From: Clostridiaceae bacterium
GTDB taxonomy: Bacteria; Bacillota; Clostridia; Saccharofermentanales; DTU023
Reading direction: 5' to 3'
Assembly: GCA_012798865.1 (NCBI GenBank)
Contig: JAAZMK010000160.1
Span: 1-14,922, forward strand
DNA: 14,922 nucleotides
The position numbers and the translations under genes are program-made. A model generated the notes under the pieces. That model was not told where the DNA came from. It did no database searches and saw only the letters and a program-made list of their open reading frames with translations. Each line of letters starts with the position of its first letter. The first letter of the stretch is position 1. This document shows, one piece after another, positions 7,237 to 14,922 of this stretch.

Positions 7237-9084
7237 CTAGTTAATCTTAAAATGTTCAGAAGGAATAGTAACAGTGAAAATTGTGCCGCCTCCGGGATTA
7301 TCTTCATATTCAATGCTAGCGTTGAACCTGGCTTCTAAAATCAATTTTGAAATATATAGTCCAATACCGCTACCGGACAACCCTTTTGTTGTAACCATGC
7401 TCTTAAAGACTTTTTTCTTGACTTCTTCGGGGATGCCGATTCCGGTATCAATTATCTTTATAGCTAGATTATCATCCACGAGCGATGTTACCATCCTGAT
7501 TGTGCCGCCATTATCTTTCATAGCATAAGCGGCATTATCGACCAGGTTAGTAATGACCTGAACCATGCTGTTGATATCGCCTTGGGTGATGATGAACGGA
7601 CCAACGGTATTGCTGTATTCGAATGTGCAGTTAGTCTGCAGCAATTCATGGCGTAGCAACATCTCAGTCCTCCGAACAATATCCTCAAACTGAAAAGGCA
7701 CGTTATACTCCGCTTCCATGCTGGAAGCTTGATCTTTTACCGTAGTGATAATATCCGACATATAGGCGCACGCTTCGCGGATGCGTTGAGTCCAGTCGTG
7801 CATTTCCGTGTATATCTCTAAAAAGTCTTCATTTGTTATGTCGGGATCGCCGGTGCTGGCTTCACTTTCTATGATCAGGTTTTCAATACTGCAAACACCA
7901 CCGGCAATACTCATGATTGGCGTTTTCAAATTATGCGCCAGACCGCCGACCATTTGACCCAGTGAAGCGAGACGCTCTTGTTGCATCATCCGCATTTGGT
8001 TTTGCTGCAGCTCCTCCATACTCTCTTTGATTATCGTAATGTCTTTGAACATGGCGACGCAGCCAATGTTCTCTTCTTTGCCAAAATATAGCGGCGTAAT
8101 ATCTACCAAGTAATACTTCTTTATAAAAGATGCGGACGTTCGCAAAATAATCGAATGCTCATACGCAATAGAGGTATTTTGGATACGGCAATTTTCTATG
8201 TGTCCAATCAAAGCGAAAAAGCCTGTGGTCGAGTCAGGATTAGCTGGATTACAATTCTCTAACTTGCAATTAATTGTAATGCCGTATTCCCGACCGAAGA
8301 CGTCAGCAAAAGCCCGGTTCATATCAATAACCAGCCCATTTAAGTCTAAAATCAAATAACCGTCCGAGATGCGGTTCAGCACCGTTTGCATAGCCAACGG
8401 TTTGATGTCCAGTAAGTGGAATTTAAAAATAGCTATGCCATGGAATACCAACATGCCGGTCACAATGCTTAAAAAACTTGTAACAGTAGTAGAGGGAATA
8501 ATACCGACTACACTGCAAACATTTACAACAGAAGGGAAAAGGCAACCAATAGTGAAAAAGACAGCTTGCCAACGCATTATACTGCTGATATTCTTTCTAG
8601 CTACTATAATAATAAAAATGATTGCGGCAGTTAAGCAGATAAAAGAGTAAAGCAGGTGAATATAAAAATACCAACCAAATTCCACCTCGCTGCTGTTTAA
8701 AGAAAAGTAGGCATAGTAGTGATAATGCAGCGGATTAGTCCAGACCATGAGCCACGAAATCATAGGCTCCAAAAATAATAGACCACACCAACTCGGCAGC
8801 TTGTTCCAGCCAAAATAGATCGTCATAGCGATACATAATGTAAAGACAGGGAGGAACATCGCTATATTGGTTATAGAGTCGATAATATACTGGGCAGTCC
8901 GATTACTCCGATCAAAGAAGAACAAGGCAATCAAAGCAGCGTCCCAGATCAAAACGATATAGGCTATCCAATAATATATTTTATGTAAGAGCTGGTCATT
9001 TCGCTTGAGTCGCATGGATATGATAAAGGCCAATATGGATATTGCGACGATGATCAATATAACTAGCCCGGCTGCTGAGATCAT
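7237..9084 (-). CDS. 7TM-PAS sensor histidine kinase
   Basis: 615 residues. The first ~222 form about seven hydrophobic segments (near 5-23, 36-57, 72-90, 98-115, 139-162, 171-195, 200-220) with WTNPLHYHYY (115-124) of the HisKA_7TM sensor family. A PAS domain follows (about 230-350), then the H-box GLAHNLKTP with phospho-accepting H384, N-box NLVDNA (513-518), G1 DTGIGIP (546-552) and G2 GSGIGLYIS (571-579). All catalytic residues are intact. It should sense a signal in or at the membrane and phosphorylate the HD-GYP regulator encoded next. Its ATG overlaps the NRPS stop (ATGA, 9081-9084), and AAAGGAG stands eight bases before the ATG inside the NRPS gene, so it is translated with the NRPS. 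The cytoplasmic PAS holds three cysteines close together (C273, C278, C299). The ligand is unknown. Confidence 0.95.
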   Translation of the reverse strand: MISAAGLVILIIVAISILAFIISMRLKRNDQLLHKIYYWIAYIVLIWDAALIALFFFDRSNRTAQYIIDSITNIAMFLPVFTLCIAMTIYFGWNKLPSWCGLLFLEPMISWLMVWTNPLHYHYYAYFSLNSSEVEFGWYFYIHLLYSFICLTAAIIFIIIVARKNISSIMRWQAVFFTIGCLFPSVVNVCSVVGIIPSTTVTSFLSIVTGMLVFHGIAIFKFHLLDIKPLAMQTVLNRISDGYLILDLNGLVIDMNRAFADVFGREYGITINCKLENCNPANPDSTTGFFALIGHIENCRIQNTSIAYEHSIILRTSASFIKKYYLVDITPLYFGKEENIGCVAMFKDITIIKESMEELQQNQMRMMQQERLASLGQMVGGLAHNLKTPIMSIAGGVCSIENLIIESEASTGDPDITNEDFLEIYTEMHDWTQRIREACAYMSDIITTVKDQASSMEAEYNVPFQFEDIVRRTEMLLRHELLQTNCTFEYSNTVGPFIITQGDINSMVQVITNLVDNAAYAMKDNGGTIRMVTSLVDDNLAIKIIDTGIGIPEEVKKKVFKSMVTTKGLSGSGIGLYISKLILEARFNASIEYEDNPGGGTIFTVTIPSEHFKIN

Positions 9085-12000
9085 ACTTCCGTCTCCTTTG
9101 TATCAAATTCGGCAGTAAATGATTGTAGAGTCATTCTAATATCTATCGGCGACCAGACAAAGCCTTTTGCTGCAAGCTCAGCCTGGCTGGCTTGACTCGA
9201 TATGACCGGCGCGGCATGATGTTTTGCGTTTAAGACTGTACCCAGCAAAGCAAAAGCTGGATCTCGACCGGGTTTTTGCATTAATTTGTTGAATTCAGCG
9301 TCTGATATGGTAAGGCAGCTGAAGCCTAATTCCGGCAATATCTCGCTTAACTTATGCGGCTGAGGCGAGGTGATATGGTAAACTTGGCGTTCGCCATCAA
9401 GCAACGCCACGATAGCTTTTGCGCAGAGATCGACCGGGGTAAGACAGACTTGCATATTTGCTGCTGATTCCGGCAGATAACCCAGTTTGAATAGACTGCG
9501 CAATAACAAGTAGAAGCTGTTTTGGGCGGAGTTTATCTGGAATTTACCGTCGGTTGATCTGCCGGTCAGCAGACCGACACGGAATATCTTCGTCGGCTGC
9601 TCGTTAGCAAAAACCAATTCCTCAGCCAAGCGTTTAGAACGGATATAAATATTTTCTTCATCTGTAGCCGAGGCCCGTTCGAATTCGCTAAAAATGCTTT
9701 GCTCAGTATTAAGACTAATCGTCGAGATTTGTATAAATTGTGCGCCGATATCTGCCGTAAGGCTCATAGTATTCGCGACGCCGCTGATATTAACCGCATC
9801 CAAAGCACCGCATTCGGCAAAATGGCGCACGTCGGCTGCCGCATTGATGACATACTCTACACGACCTTTAAGCCCTGTTAGACTCGATTTTGATAAACCC
9901 AGATCAGATTGGACCAGATCTCCTTCAAGCACCTTGATCTGATCAGCATTCCGGTTCAGCCATTCTTGTCCGAAATAATATTCAAGCCGTTTTGATAAAC
10001 GTTCTTGACCGCCTCGTACCAAGCAATAGACGGGAGCAAAACCGCTTAAGAGCAATTCGTTGAGCAAGTGTGCTCCCAGAAAGCCGGTTGCACCGGTCAA
10101 TAAAACGGAGCGGACAGACTGAACAGGCTCGTATTGTCTTTTTAACAGGCTTAGCTGATCGGCTAAGAGCGGATAACGATAAAAATCAGTTAAAGAAAAA
10201 TCCCAGCCTTGGTTCATATATCCAACAATAACGCTCATCGCAGCAAGCGAGGAGCCGCCCTGAGCAAAGAAACTCTTTTCCGGATCGACAGGCTTTTTCA
10301 AAGCTTCACTCCAAAGCTGCAGCACAGCGCTTTCCAGATCGTCTGGCTGCTTTGATGTGATTGTTGTTGCGGTGTTATTAGCGGACTGAGTCGATATATC
10401 GCAAAGCTTAATCAAGGTGCGTACGTCAGCTTTACCGGTAGCGGTATAGGGCAAATCATCTAAAACAAAAATGCCGGCGGGGTGCATATAGTCGGGCAAA
10501 GCTTTTGCTAATAAATCGCGCAACTCGTCTTCGCAATAGTTCACCTTCGGGACTACAGCGGCATAAAGAGATGAAGCTTCTATAAAAGCTACGGCGTCTT
10601 TTACCAAGTTGCTTTTCATGATAACGTCGGATATTTCCGCTGTTTCAATCCGGCGACCGTCAAGCTTGACTTGGCTGTCACAGCGCCCCAGATACTCAAA
10701 ATTACCGTCCGCCAAAAGCCGTGCCAGATCGCCGCTGCGATACATTCTGCTAGCGGCATAAAAGGGATCCGGCAAAAAAGCTTTAGCGGTCAAATCCGGC
10801 TGACCTATATAGCCGTCGGAAAGGCTTTCGCCCGAGATATATATCTCGCCGCTCACGGTTGGAAGACAGCGTTCGCCTTTTTCGTCAAGAATATATACGC
10901 GGGTATTGGGTATAGCTTTTCCGATGGTTGGCTTAGTTTTTCCATCCACGCGGCAAGCTGTGACAAAAGCCGTCGTTTCTGCCGGACCATAAAGATTATA
11001 AACAGCCCCGCCGCAAGCTTGACATAGCTGCTCTGCCAACTGCTCAGACATGACCTCTCCGCCGGACATGATTAATTTAAGCCTGGCTAAAGACGCGCTA
11101 AAAGACGCATCCGCCAAATATACTTTCATCCTGGACGGTGTTGAAAAAATGAGATCGACATGATGTTTTTCGATCAGTTGCGCCAAAGACCAGGGGCTTA
11201 CCATCTCCTCTTCATCAGCGACGATGACCGTCTTGCCCAAGGTCAAAGGAACGAGTACATCGGTGGTATACGAATCAAATAAAATACTCGAAGAACAGAG
11301 AAAACGCTCGGCGCCGGCTTGTTCGTAAATACCGCTTAAATAAGCTGCCAGATTAGCGATCGGACGATGCGGGATGACAATGCCTTTCGGTGCGCCGCTG
11401 CTGCCGGAGGTAAATAAAACTTGAGCTGCATCGGAGGTGACCCTGGCGCCTAGCGGGGCAAAAGATATCGCAGAGCTTGTTTCATCAGCTATATCAAACA
11501 GAATGAGCTCTGCTCTAGCGCAATTCTCTAAAATTTGGCGTCCTGCTTGATCGCAGAAAGCGTACTTGACGCAAGCCTGATCCAGCATGGAGTTGATCCT
11601 TCCCACAGGGAGGGCGTCGGTGAGCGGCAGGTAAGCACAGCCTGCTTTGAGGACAGCGAATACCGCCGTAATAAAGCCGAAGCCGCGTCGGCAACAAACG
11701 GCAATCGTAGAACCGGGCGTGATACCGCATTTAAGCAAGTTTTGCGCTGCCGCATCGCTGGTTGCTTTGAATTGAGCATAGCTCATAACTTGATCGTGGA
11801 AAATGATAGCCGGTCGGTCCGAGTCAAGCTGTGCCCAGCGATCGGCGCTGACATCCAGCAATTCGTCTTCAAACGGCAAGCGCAGGGTCGCAGGTCGCTG
11901 GAATAGTTTATATTTATCAATCGGCGACAAGACTTCAATATTCAGCCATGAGGTGTCCGTAGCTTGTTTGAGCATATCGGCGGCAATCGTTAAAAGAGAG

Positions 12001-14922
12001 CGACCGTAAAATTCGATTGTACAAGTCCTAAATAATGCAGTGTCGTATTCGAAGCATAAACTGTATTCTAGAGAATTTTGCGATATTTCAACAGCTAGGG
12101 GGAATTTAGGCGCGCCTGGCGGCAAGGGAAGATATATTAGATCGCAATCAGCCAAGGCAAGATTCGCTGCTTCAAAAGGGCGCATGGAAAGCAAAACGTC
12201 GTATAGCGCGGTGCCCGGCGGCAAAGTCAAATTAGCCCAGCCAGGAATAGCGCTAGCATCTACCGCGGCATGACTCGTCAGCTCAGCCATAGATGTTGAA
12301 ACCATCTGCAGATAAGACCCAAGGGATGACTCAGGCGGCGCTTGCAGACGTAAAGGCAGAGTATTTATAAAAGGACCGGCAATTTGCTGTGTTTGACGAC
12401 TTTGCCGCAAGGATACGGGCATCGCCAGGCACAGATCAGTCGCACCGGTCAATTTAGCCAGCAATATACCTAATGCCGCTGCAAAAAATGCACCGGGAGT
12501 CAAGCTGCGCTCTTTGCAAAAAACGGCAATTTTATCATGCAGTTCCGCACCGCTAGTCAATACAATACGTCCGGCAGCTGAGTCTTTCATTAATTCCGGC
12601 TCAAAATCGTAGGGTAAAGGAAGCGCTTTATTAAAGCCATTCAATTTCTCGGTCCAATATTCTACTGCCGAGTCTATTTTCTGTTCGCTTAGCCAGACGG
12701 CATAATCTTTAAAGCTGATTTCCTGTCGATTCGAGGGATTCCCGGCTAGAATAGCAGCCAGACGTTCAAGCAACAAGGGCGTGGTCAATCCGTCCCCAAT
12801 GATGTGATGCATATCGAGGAACAAAAATGATTCGCCGGCAGGATCCTGCCAGATCGCGGCTCTGAGCAATGGGGCTTGGGCTAAGTCAAATGGACGCACA
12901 AAAGAAGCTGCCGCTTGGGAAAAATCGTCTGTTGATAAAGATTCAAAAGAAAAATCAGGATTCGGACTGATTATTTGGTAAACTTCAGTCCCTTCGCTGA
13001 CAAAAGCAGTTCTAAGGATATTTTCTTGAATAATCAGTTCATGGAAAGCACTTTCCAAAGAGGCGGAATCAGGCGCTATCCCTACAAGCTTAAAGGCGGC
13101 AGGCATATTATATGCGGTGGAGCAAGGCTCTAGGATGCATTTGAGATAGATGGCATGCTGGGTTGGCGTTAAAGGATAGTGTTCCCGCTCGACTGGTCTG
13201 ATTAAGTCCGAAGTCGAGGCTGGCAGAACACCATCCCCTGCCAGTTCCGGTTTATACGTCGCCAAATGTCCGGTTAGCGCCGCCGCGCTCCTAAAAGCAT
13301 AGATGTCGGTTGGCTTGATCTCAATGCCGAATTGATCGGCTATGTCGCTGACGACCATCATGGCGCCCAGCGAGTCGCCACCAGAGGTGAAGAAGTCGTC
13401 CTCAGCCTGCAAATCGTCTTTTTGCAAAACGCTACGAAAGATTGCCAGCACCGGCTCGGCATTCATGCCGGCTAAGCCGGAATATCTTTTAGTCACTTCC
13501 GGTATAGGCAGAGCCTTTAGGTCGATCTTGCCATTAGCATTCAACGGCAAAGCCGCTAATTGTTGAAAGGCAGCGGGCAACATATATAGCGGTAAACGGG
13601 CGGCTAAATAAGCCATGAGATCTTCTTCGTTCACAGCTTGTTCAGCGGTATAATAAGCAGCCAGCCAGCTGTTCTCTCCTTCGATCAGTTTTACGGCGGC
13701 GGCGTTAATACCTGGATAGGAGGCTAAGCGGGAACTGATCTCGTTCAAATCTATACGCAAGCCGTGCAACTGGACTTGGTCATCTAGCCGTCCGACCAGT
13801 GCAATTTCACCCGATTCGGTAATATAAGCCTTGTCGCCGCTACGATATATGCGCTCACCGATTTCAAAAGGGCTTTCAGCAAAAGAGCGTGCATTCAGCT
13901 CATCCTGTCCCTGATAGCCCAAGCCAACACAATCGCCGCCAATCCAAAGTTCACCGACGCCGCCTATCGGGACAGGTAGATTATGGGTATCCAGAATATA
14001 CAAGCGGCAGTTTTGCATTGCGTTGCCTATAGTGATTTCTTCAGAATGATTGACTTCTTTGATGCTTACGCCAATAGCTGTTTCAGAAGGACCGTATTGA
14101 TTGTAGATACGAGCGCTTGTAAGATTTTTGACTTTCTGGACCAGCTCGCCAGACAGAGCTTCGCCACCGCAAACAATGCTTTCGAAATTGCTAATGGCAT
14201 CGGCAAACGATTCATTCCGCAAAAAAGCATTCAGCCTCGAAGGAGTCGTTGCCAGGAAGCTGACGCCATAATTGCGAATCAGCCCGGCTAAAGCCTCAGG
14301 GTTGTTACATTCCTTCTCTGTCGCGATAACCACCGTCCTGCCGCAAAGCAGGGCAGCAATAGTCTCTAATAAAAATGCGTCAAAGCCGGTATTGCAAATA
14401 GATAAAACCGCGCCATGCGGATAGTAAGGCTCCATGGCATAGGCAAAGTTAACAATAGCCTTGTGCGGCACCACGGTGCATTTAGGTCGACCGGTACTGC
14501 CGGAAGTACTGATCATGTAAGCGGGAGCAGTTGTTTGGGCGGTAATTTTGCGCCATTCGCCTTCGCTATTTACATTTTCGCTCAACAGACAAAGCTGAGG
14601 CAGGTTTTCAAACATGCCACGGCAAGCGCCATTCGTAACAACTATTTCTGCCCCGCTTTCTGCAAGGATCTCCTCGATCCTGATCTGCGGCAGATCTGGT
14701 GGAATGACAACCCAGGCACCTCCTGAGCCGGCAATACCCAACATGGCGGCAATCAGAGCAAACCCTCTTGGCAAGCAGATAGCTACCGTGGGACTTTCTT
14801 TCCCGGTTGCATCGATAGCATTGGAAAACGAGGCGGCATAGCGCTCAAGGGATGAGTAGGTCATTCGTATCCCTTGAAAGATCAAGGCGCAGCGCTCCGG
14901 ATGTAATTCACTCTCAGCTAAG
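9081..14922 (-). CDS. Nonribosomal peptide synthetase, visible order A-T-C-A-T-R, 5' end beyond window edge
   Basis: Residues are counted from a TTG at 14885, which is not the likely start: the frame stays open to the edge, adding LAESELHPERCA, normal upstream sequence for an adenylation domain. Domains: A1 (to about 465; A3 STSGSTGRPK 126-135, YRSGD 347-351, K453); T1 with S505 in GGDSL; C (about 565-985; HHIIGDG 693-699, NTLPLR 841-846), LCL-like since no epimerase is present; A2 (about 1012-1495; A3 FTSGSSGAPKG 1158-1168, YRSGD 1382-1386, K1485); T2 with S1546 in GGSSL; terminal reductase (about 1591-1934) with TGATGFLG, AAADVRHFA and catalytic YIRSK (Y1747, K1751). The line would join at least two amino acids and release the thioester by NAD(P)H reduction as an aldehyde or alcohol. 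A further upstream domain, possibly a starter C, may exist. Mapped binding-pocket residues are D-A-L-A-V-G-Q-I-G-K (A1) and D-S-T-F-M-G-L-A-F-K (A2); I assign no substrates. Confidence 0.97.
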   Translation of the reverse strand, partial: LAESELHPERCALIFQGIRMTYSSLERYAASFSNAIDATGKESPTVAICLPRGFALIAAMLGIAGSGGAWVVIPPDLPQIRIEEILAESGAEIVVTNGACRGMFENLPQLCLLSENVNSEGEWRKITAQTTAPAYMISTSGSTGRPKCTVVPHKAIVNFAYAMEPYYPHGAVLSICNTGFDAFLLETIAALLCGRTVVIATEKECNNPEALAGLIRNYGVSFLATTPSRLNAFLRNESFADAISNFESIVCGGEALSGELVQKVKNLTSARIYNQYGPSETAIGVSIKEVNHSEEITIGNAMQNCRLYILDTHNLPVPIGGVGELWIGGDCVGLGYQGQDELNARSFAESPFEIGERIYRSGDKAYITESGEIALVGRLDDQVQLHGLRIDLNEISSRLASYPGINAAAVKLIEGENSWLAAYYTAEQAVNEEDLMAYLAARLPLYMLPAAFQQLAALPLNANGKIDLKALPIPEVTKRYSGLAGMNAEPVLAIFRSVLQKDDLQAEDDFFTSGGDSLGAMMVVSDIADQFGIEIKPTDIYAFRSAAALTGHLATYKPELAGDGVLPASTSDLIRPVEREHYPLTPTQHAIYLKCILEPCSTAYNMPAAFKLVGIAPDSASLESAFHELIIQENILRTAFVSEGTEVYQIISPNPDFSFESLSTDDFSQAAASFVRPFDLAQAPLLRAAIWQDPAGESFLFLDMHHIIGDGLTTPLLLERLAAILAGNPSNRQEISFKDYAVWLSEQKIDSAVEYWTEKLNGFNKALPLPYDFEPELMKDSAAGRIVLTSGAELHDKIAVFCKERSLTPGAFFAAALGILLAKLTGATDLCLAMPVSLRQSRQTQQIAGPFINTLPLRLQAPPESSLGSYLQMVSTSMAELTSHAAVDASAIPGWANLTLPPGTALYDVLLSMRPFEAANLALADCDLIYLPLPPGAPKFPLAVEISQNSLEYSLCFEYDTALFRTCTIEFYGRSLLTIAADMLKQATDTSWLNIEVLSPIDKYKLFQRPATLRLPFEDELLDVSADRWAQLDSDRPAIIFHDQVMSYAQFKATSDAAAQNLLKCGITPGSTIAVCCRRGFGFITAVFAVLKAGCAYLPLTDALPVGRINSMLDQACVKYAFCDQAGRQILENCARAELILFDIADETSSAISFAPLGARVTSDAAQVLFTSGSSGAPKGIVIPHRPIANLAAYLSGIYEQAGAERFLCSSSILFDSYTTDVLVPLTLGKTVIVADEEEMVSPWSLAQLIEKHHVDLIFSTPSRMKVYLADASFSASLARLKLIMSGGEVMSEQLAEQLCQACGGAVYNLYGPAETTAFVTACRVDGKTKPTIGKAIPNTRVYILDEKGERCLPTVSGEIYISGESLSDGYIGQPDLTAKAFLPDPFYAASRMYRSGDLARLLADGNFEYLGRCDSQVKLDGRRIETAEISDVIMKSNLVKDAVAFIEASSLYAAVVPKVNYCEDELRDLLAKALPDYMHPAGIFVLDDLPYTATGKADVRTLIKLCDISTQSANNTATTITSKQPDDLESAVLQLWSEALKKPVDPEKSFFAQGGSSLAAMSVIVGYMNQGWDFSLTDFYRYPLLADQLSLLKRQYEPVQSVRSVLLTGATGFLGAHLLNELLLSGFAPVYCLVRGGQERLSKRLEYYFGQEWLNRNADQIKVLEGDLVQSDLGLSKSSLTGLKGRVEYVINAAADVRHFAECGALDAVNISGVANTMSLTADIGAQFIQISTISLNTEQSIFSEFERASATDEENIYIRSKRLAEELVFANEQPTKIFRVGLLTGRSTDGKFQINSAQNSFYLLLRSLFKLGYLPESAANMQVCLTPVDLCAKAIVALLDGERQVYHITSPQPHKLSEILPELGFSCLTISDAEFNKLMQKPGRDPAFALLGTVLNAKHHAAPVISSQASQAELAAKGFVWSPIDIRMTLQSFTAEFDTKETEV
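9093..9099 (-). promoter_or_regulatory. Ribosome binding site of the histidine kinase inside the NRPS gene
   Basis: Read on the minus strand this is AAAGGAG, eight bases before the kinase ATG at 9084 and still within the last codons of the NRPS. Together with the ATGA stop/start overlap it indicates coupled translation of synthetase and sensor. Confidence 0.7.

Noticed and set aside
9694..9942. Open frames on the plus strand opposite the NRPS, kinase and left-block genes
   Set aside because: They lie antisense to long, clearly homologous proteins, have no recognisable domains, and mostly lack ribosome binding sites, so they are shadow frames.
11931..13193. Epimerase or dual condensation/epimerisation function in the C domain
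   Set aside because: The HHIIGDG motif and single C5 motif fit a plain condensation domain, there is no separate epimerase, and no extended N-terminal histidine motif is seen.

Overview
The window reads as chromosomal DNA of an anaerobic member of the Bacillota, most likely a clostridial gut or rumen type. The evidence is the left-hand gene block (YnbB/methionine gamma-lyase-like protein, HlyD-like membrane protein, YggS), the AGGAGG-type ribosome binding sites, and the 7TM histidine kinase paired with an HD-GYP response regulator. No gene here fixes the genus. Every gene supported lies on the minus strand, so transcription runs from right to left. Coding density is very high: the longest gap is about 100 bases, and no RNA gene, CRISPR array or insertion sequence was seen.

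Right part (about 3545-14922) is a biosynthetic and signalling operon. In transcription order it encodes: a large NRPS read as A-T-C-A-T-R, whose reading frame is still open at the right edge, so its N-terminus is missing; a 7TM/PAS histidine kinase whose start codon overlaps the NRPS stop codon; a response regulator with a c-di-GMP phosphodiesterase (HD-GYP) output; a fatty-acyl-type AMP ligase; a free-standing acyl carrier protein; and an Sfp-type phosphopantetheinyl transferase. The PPTase would activate the carrier domains. The ligase and ACP could supply an acyl starter. The NRPS would join two amino acids, and the terminal reductase would release the product as an aldehyde or alcohol. 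A dipeptide aldehyde could stay as such if N-acylated, or cyclise to a dihydropyrazinone/pyrazinone if the amine is free.

Left part (1-3443) looks like a conserved housekeeping block: a YnbB-family PLP enzyme, an HlyD-like single-pass membrane protein starting one base after it, and YggS (cut by the left edge). A candidate extended -10 promoter and an imperfect inverted repeat lie in the 101-base gap between this block and the PPTase gene, which I take as the edge of the biosynthetic island.

The most interesting feature is a complete two-component system with a c-di-GMP-degrading output, translationally coupled to a reductase-terminated NRPS and placed before its accessory genes. It suggests a small-molecule circuit in which an NRPS-derived product, or the cue that calls for it, is tied to c-di-GMP level. 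This is an inference from gene order; nothing in the sequence proves the ligand.
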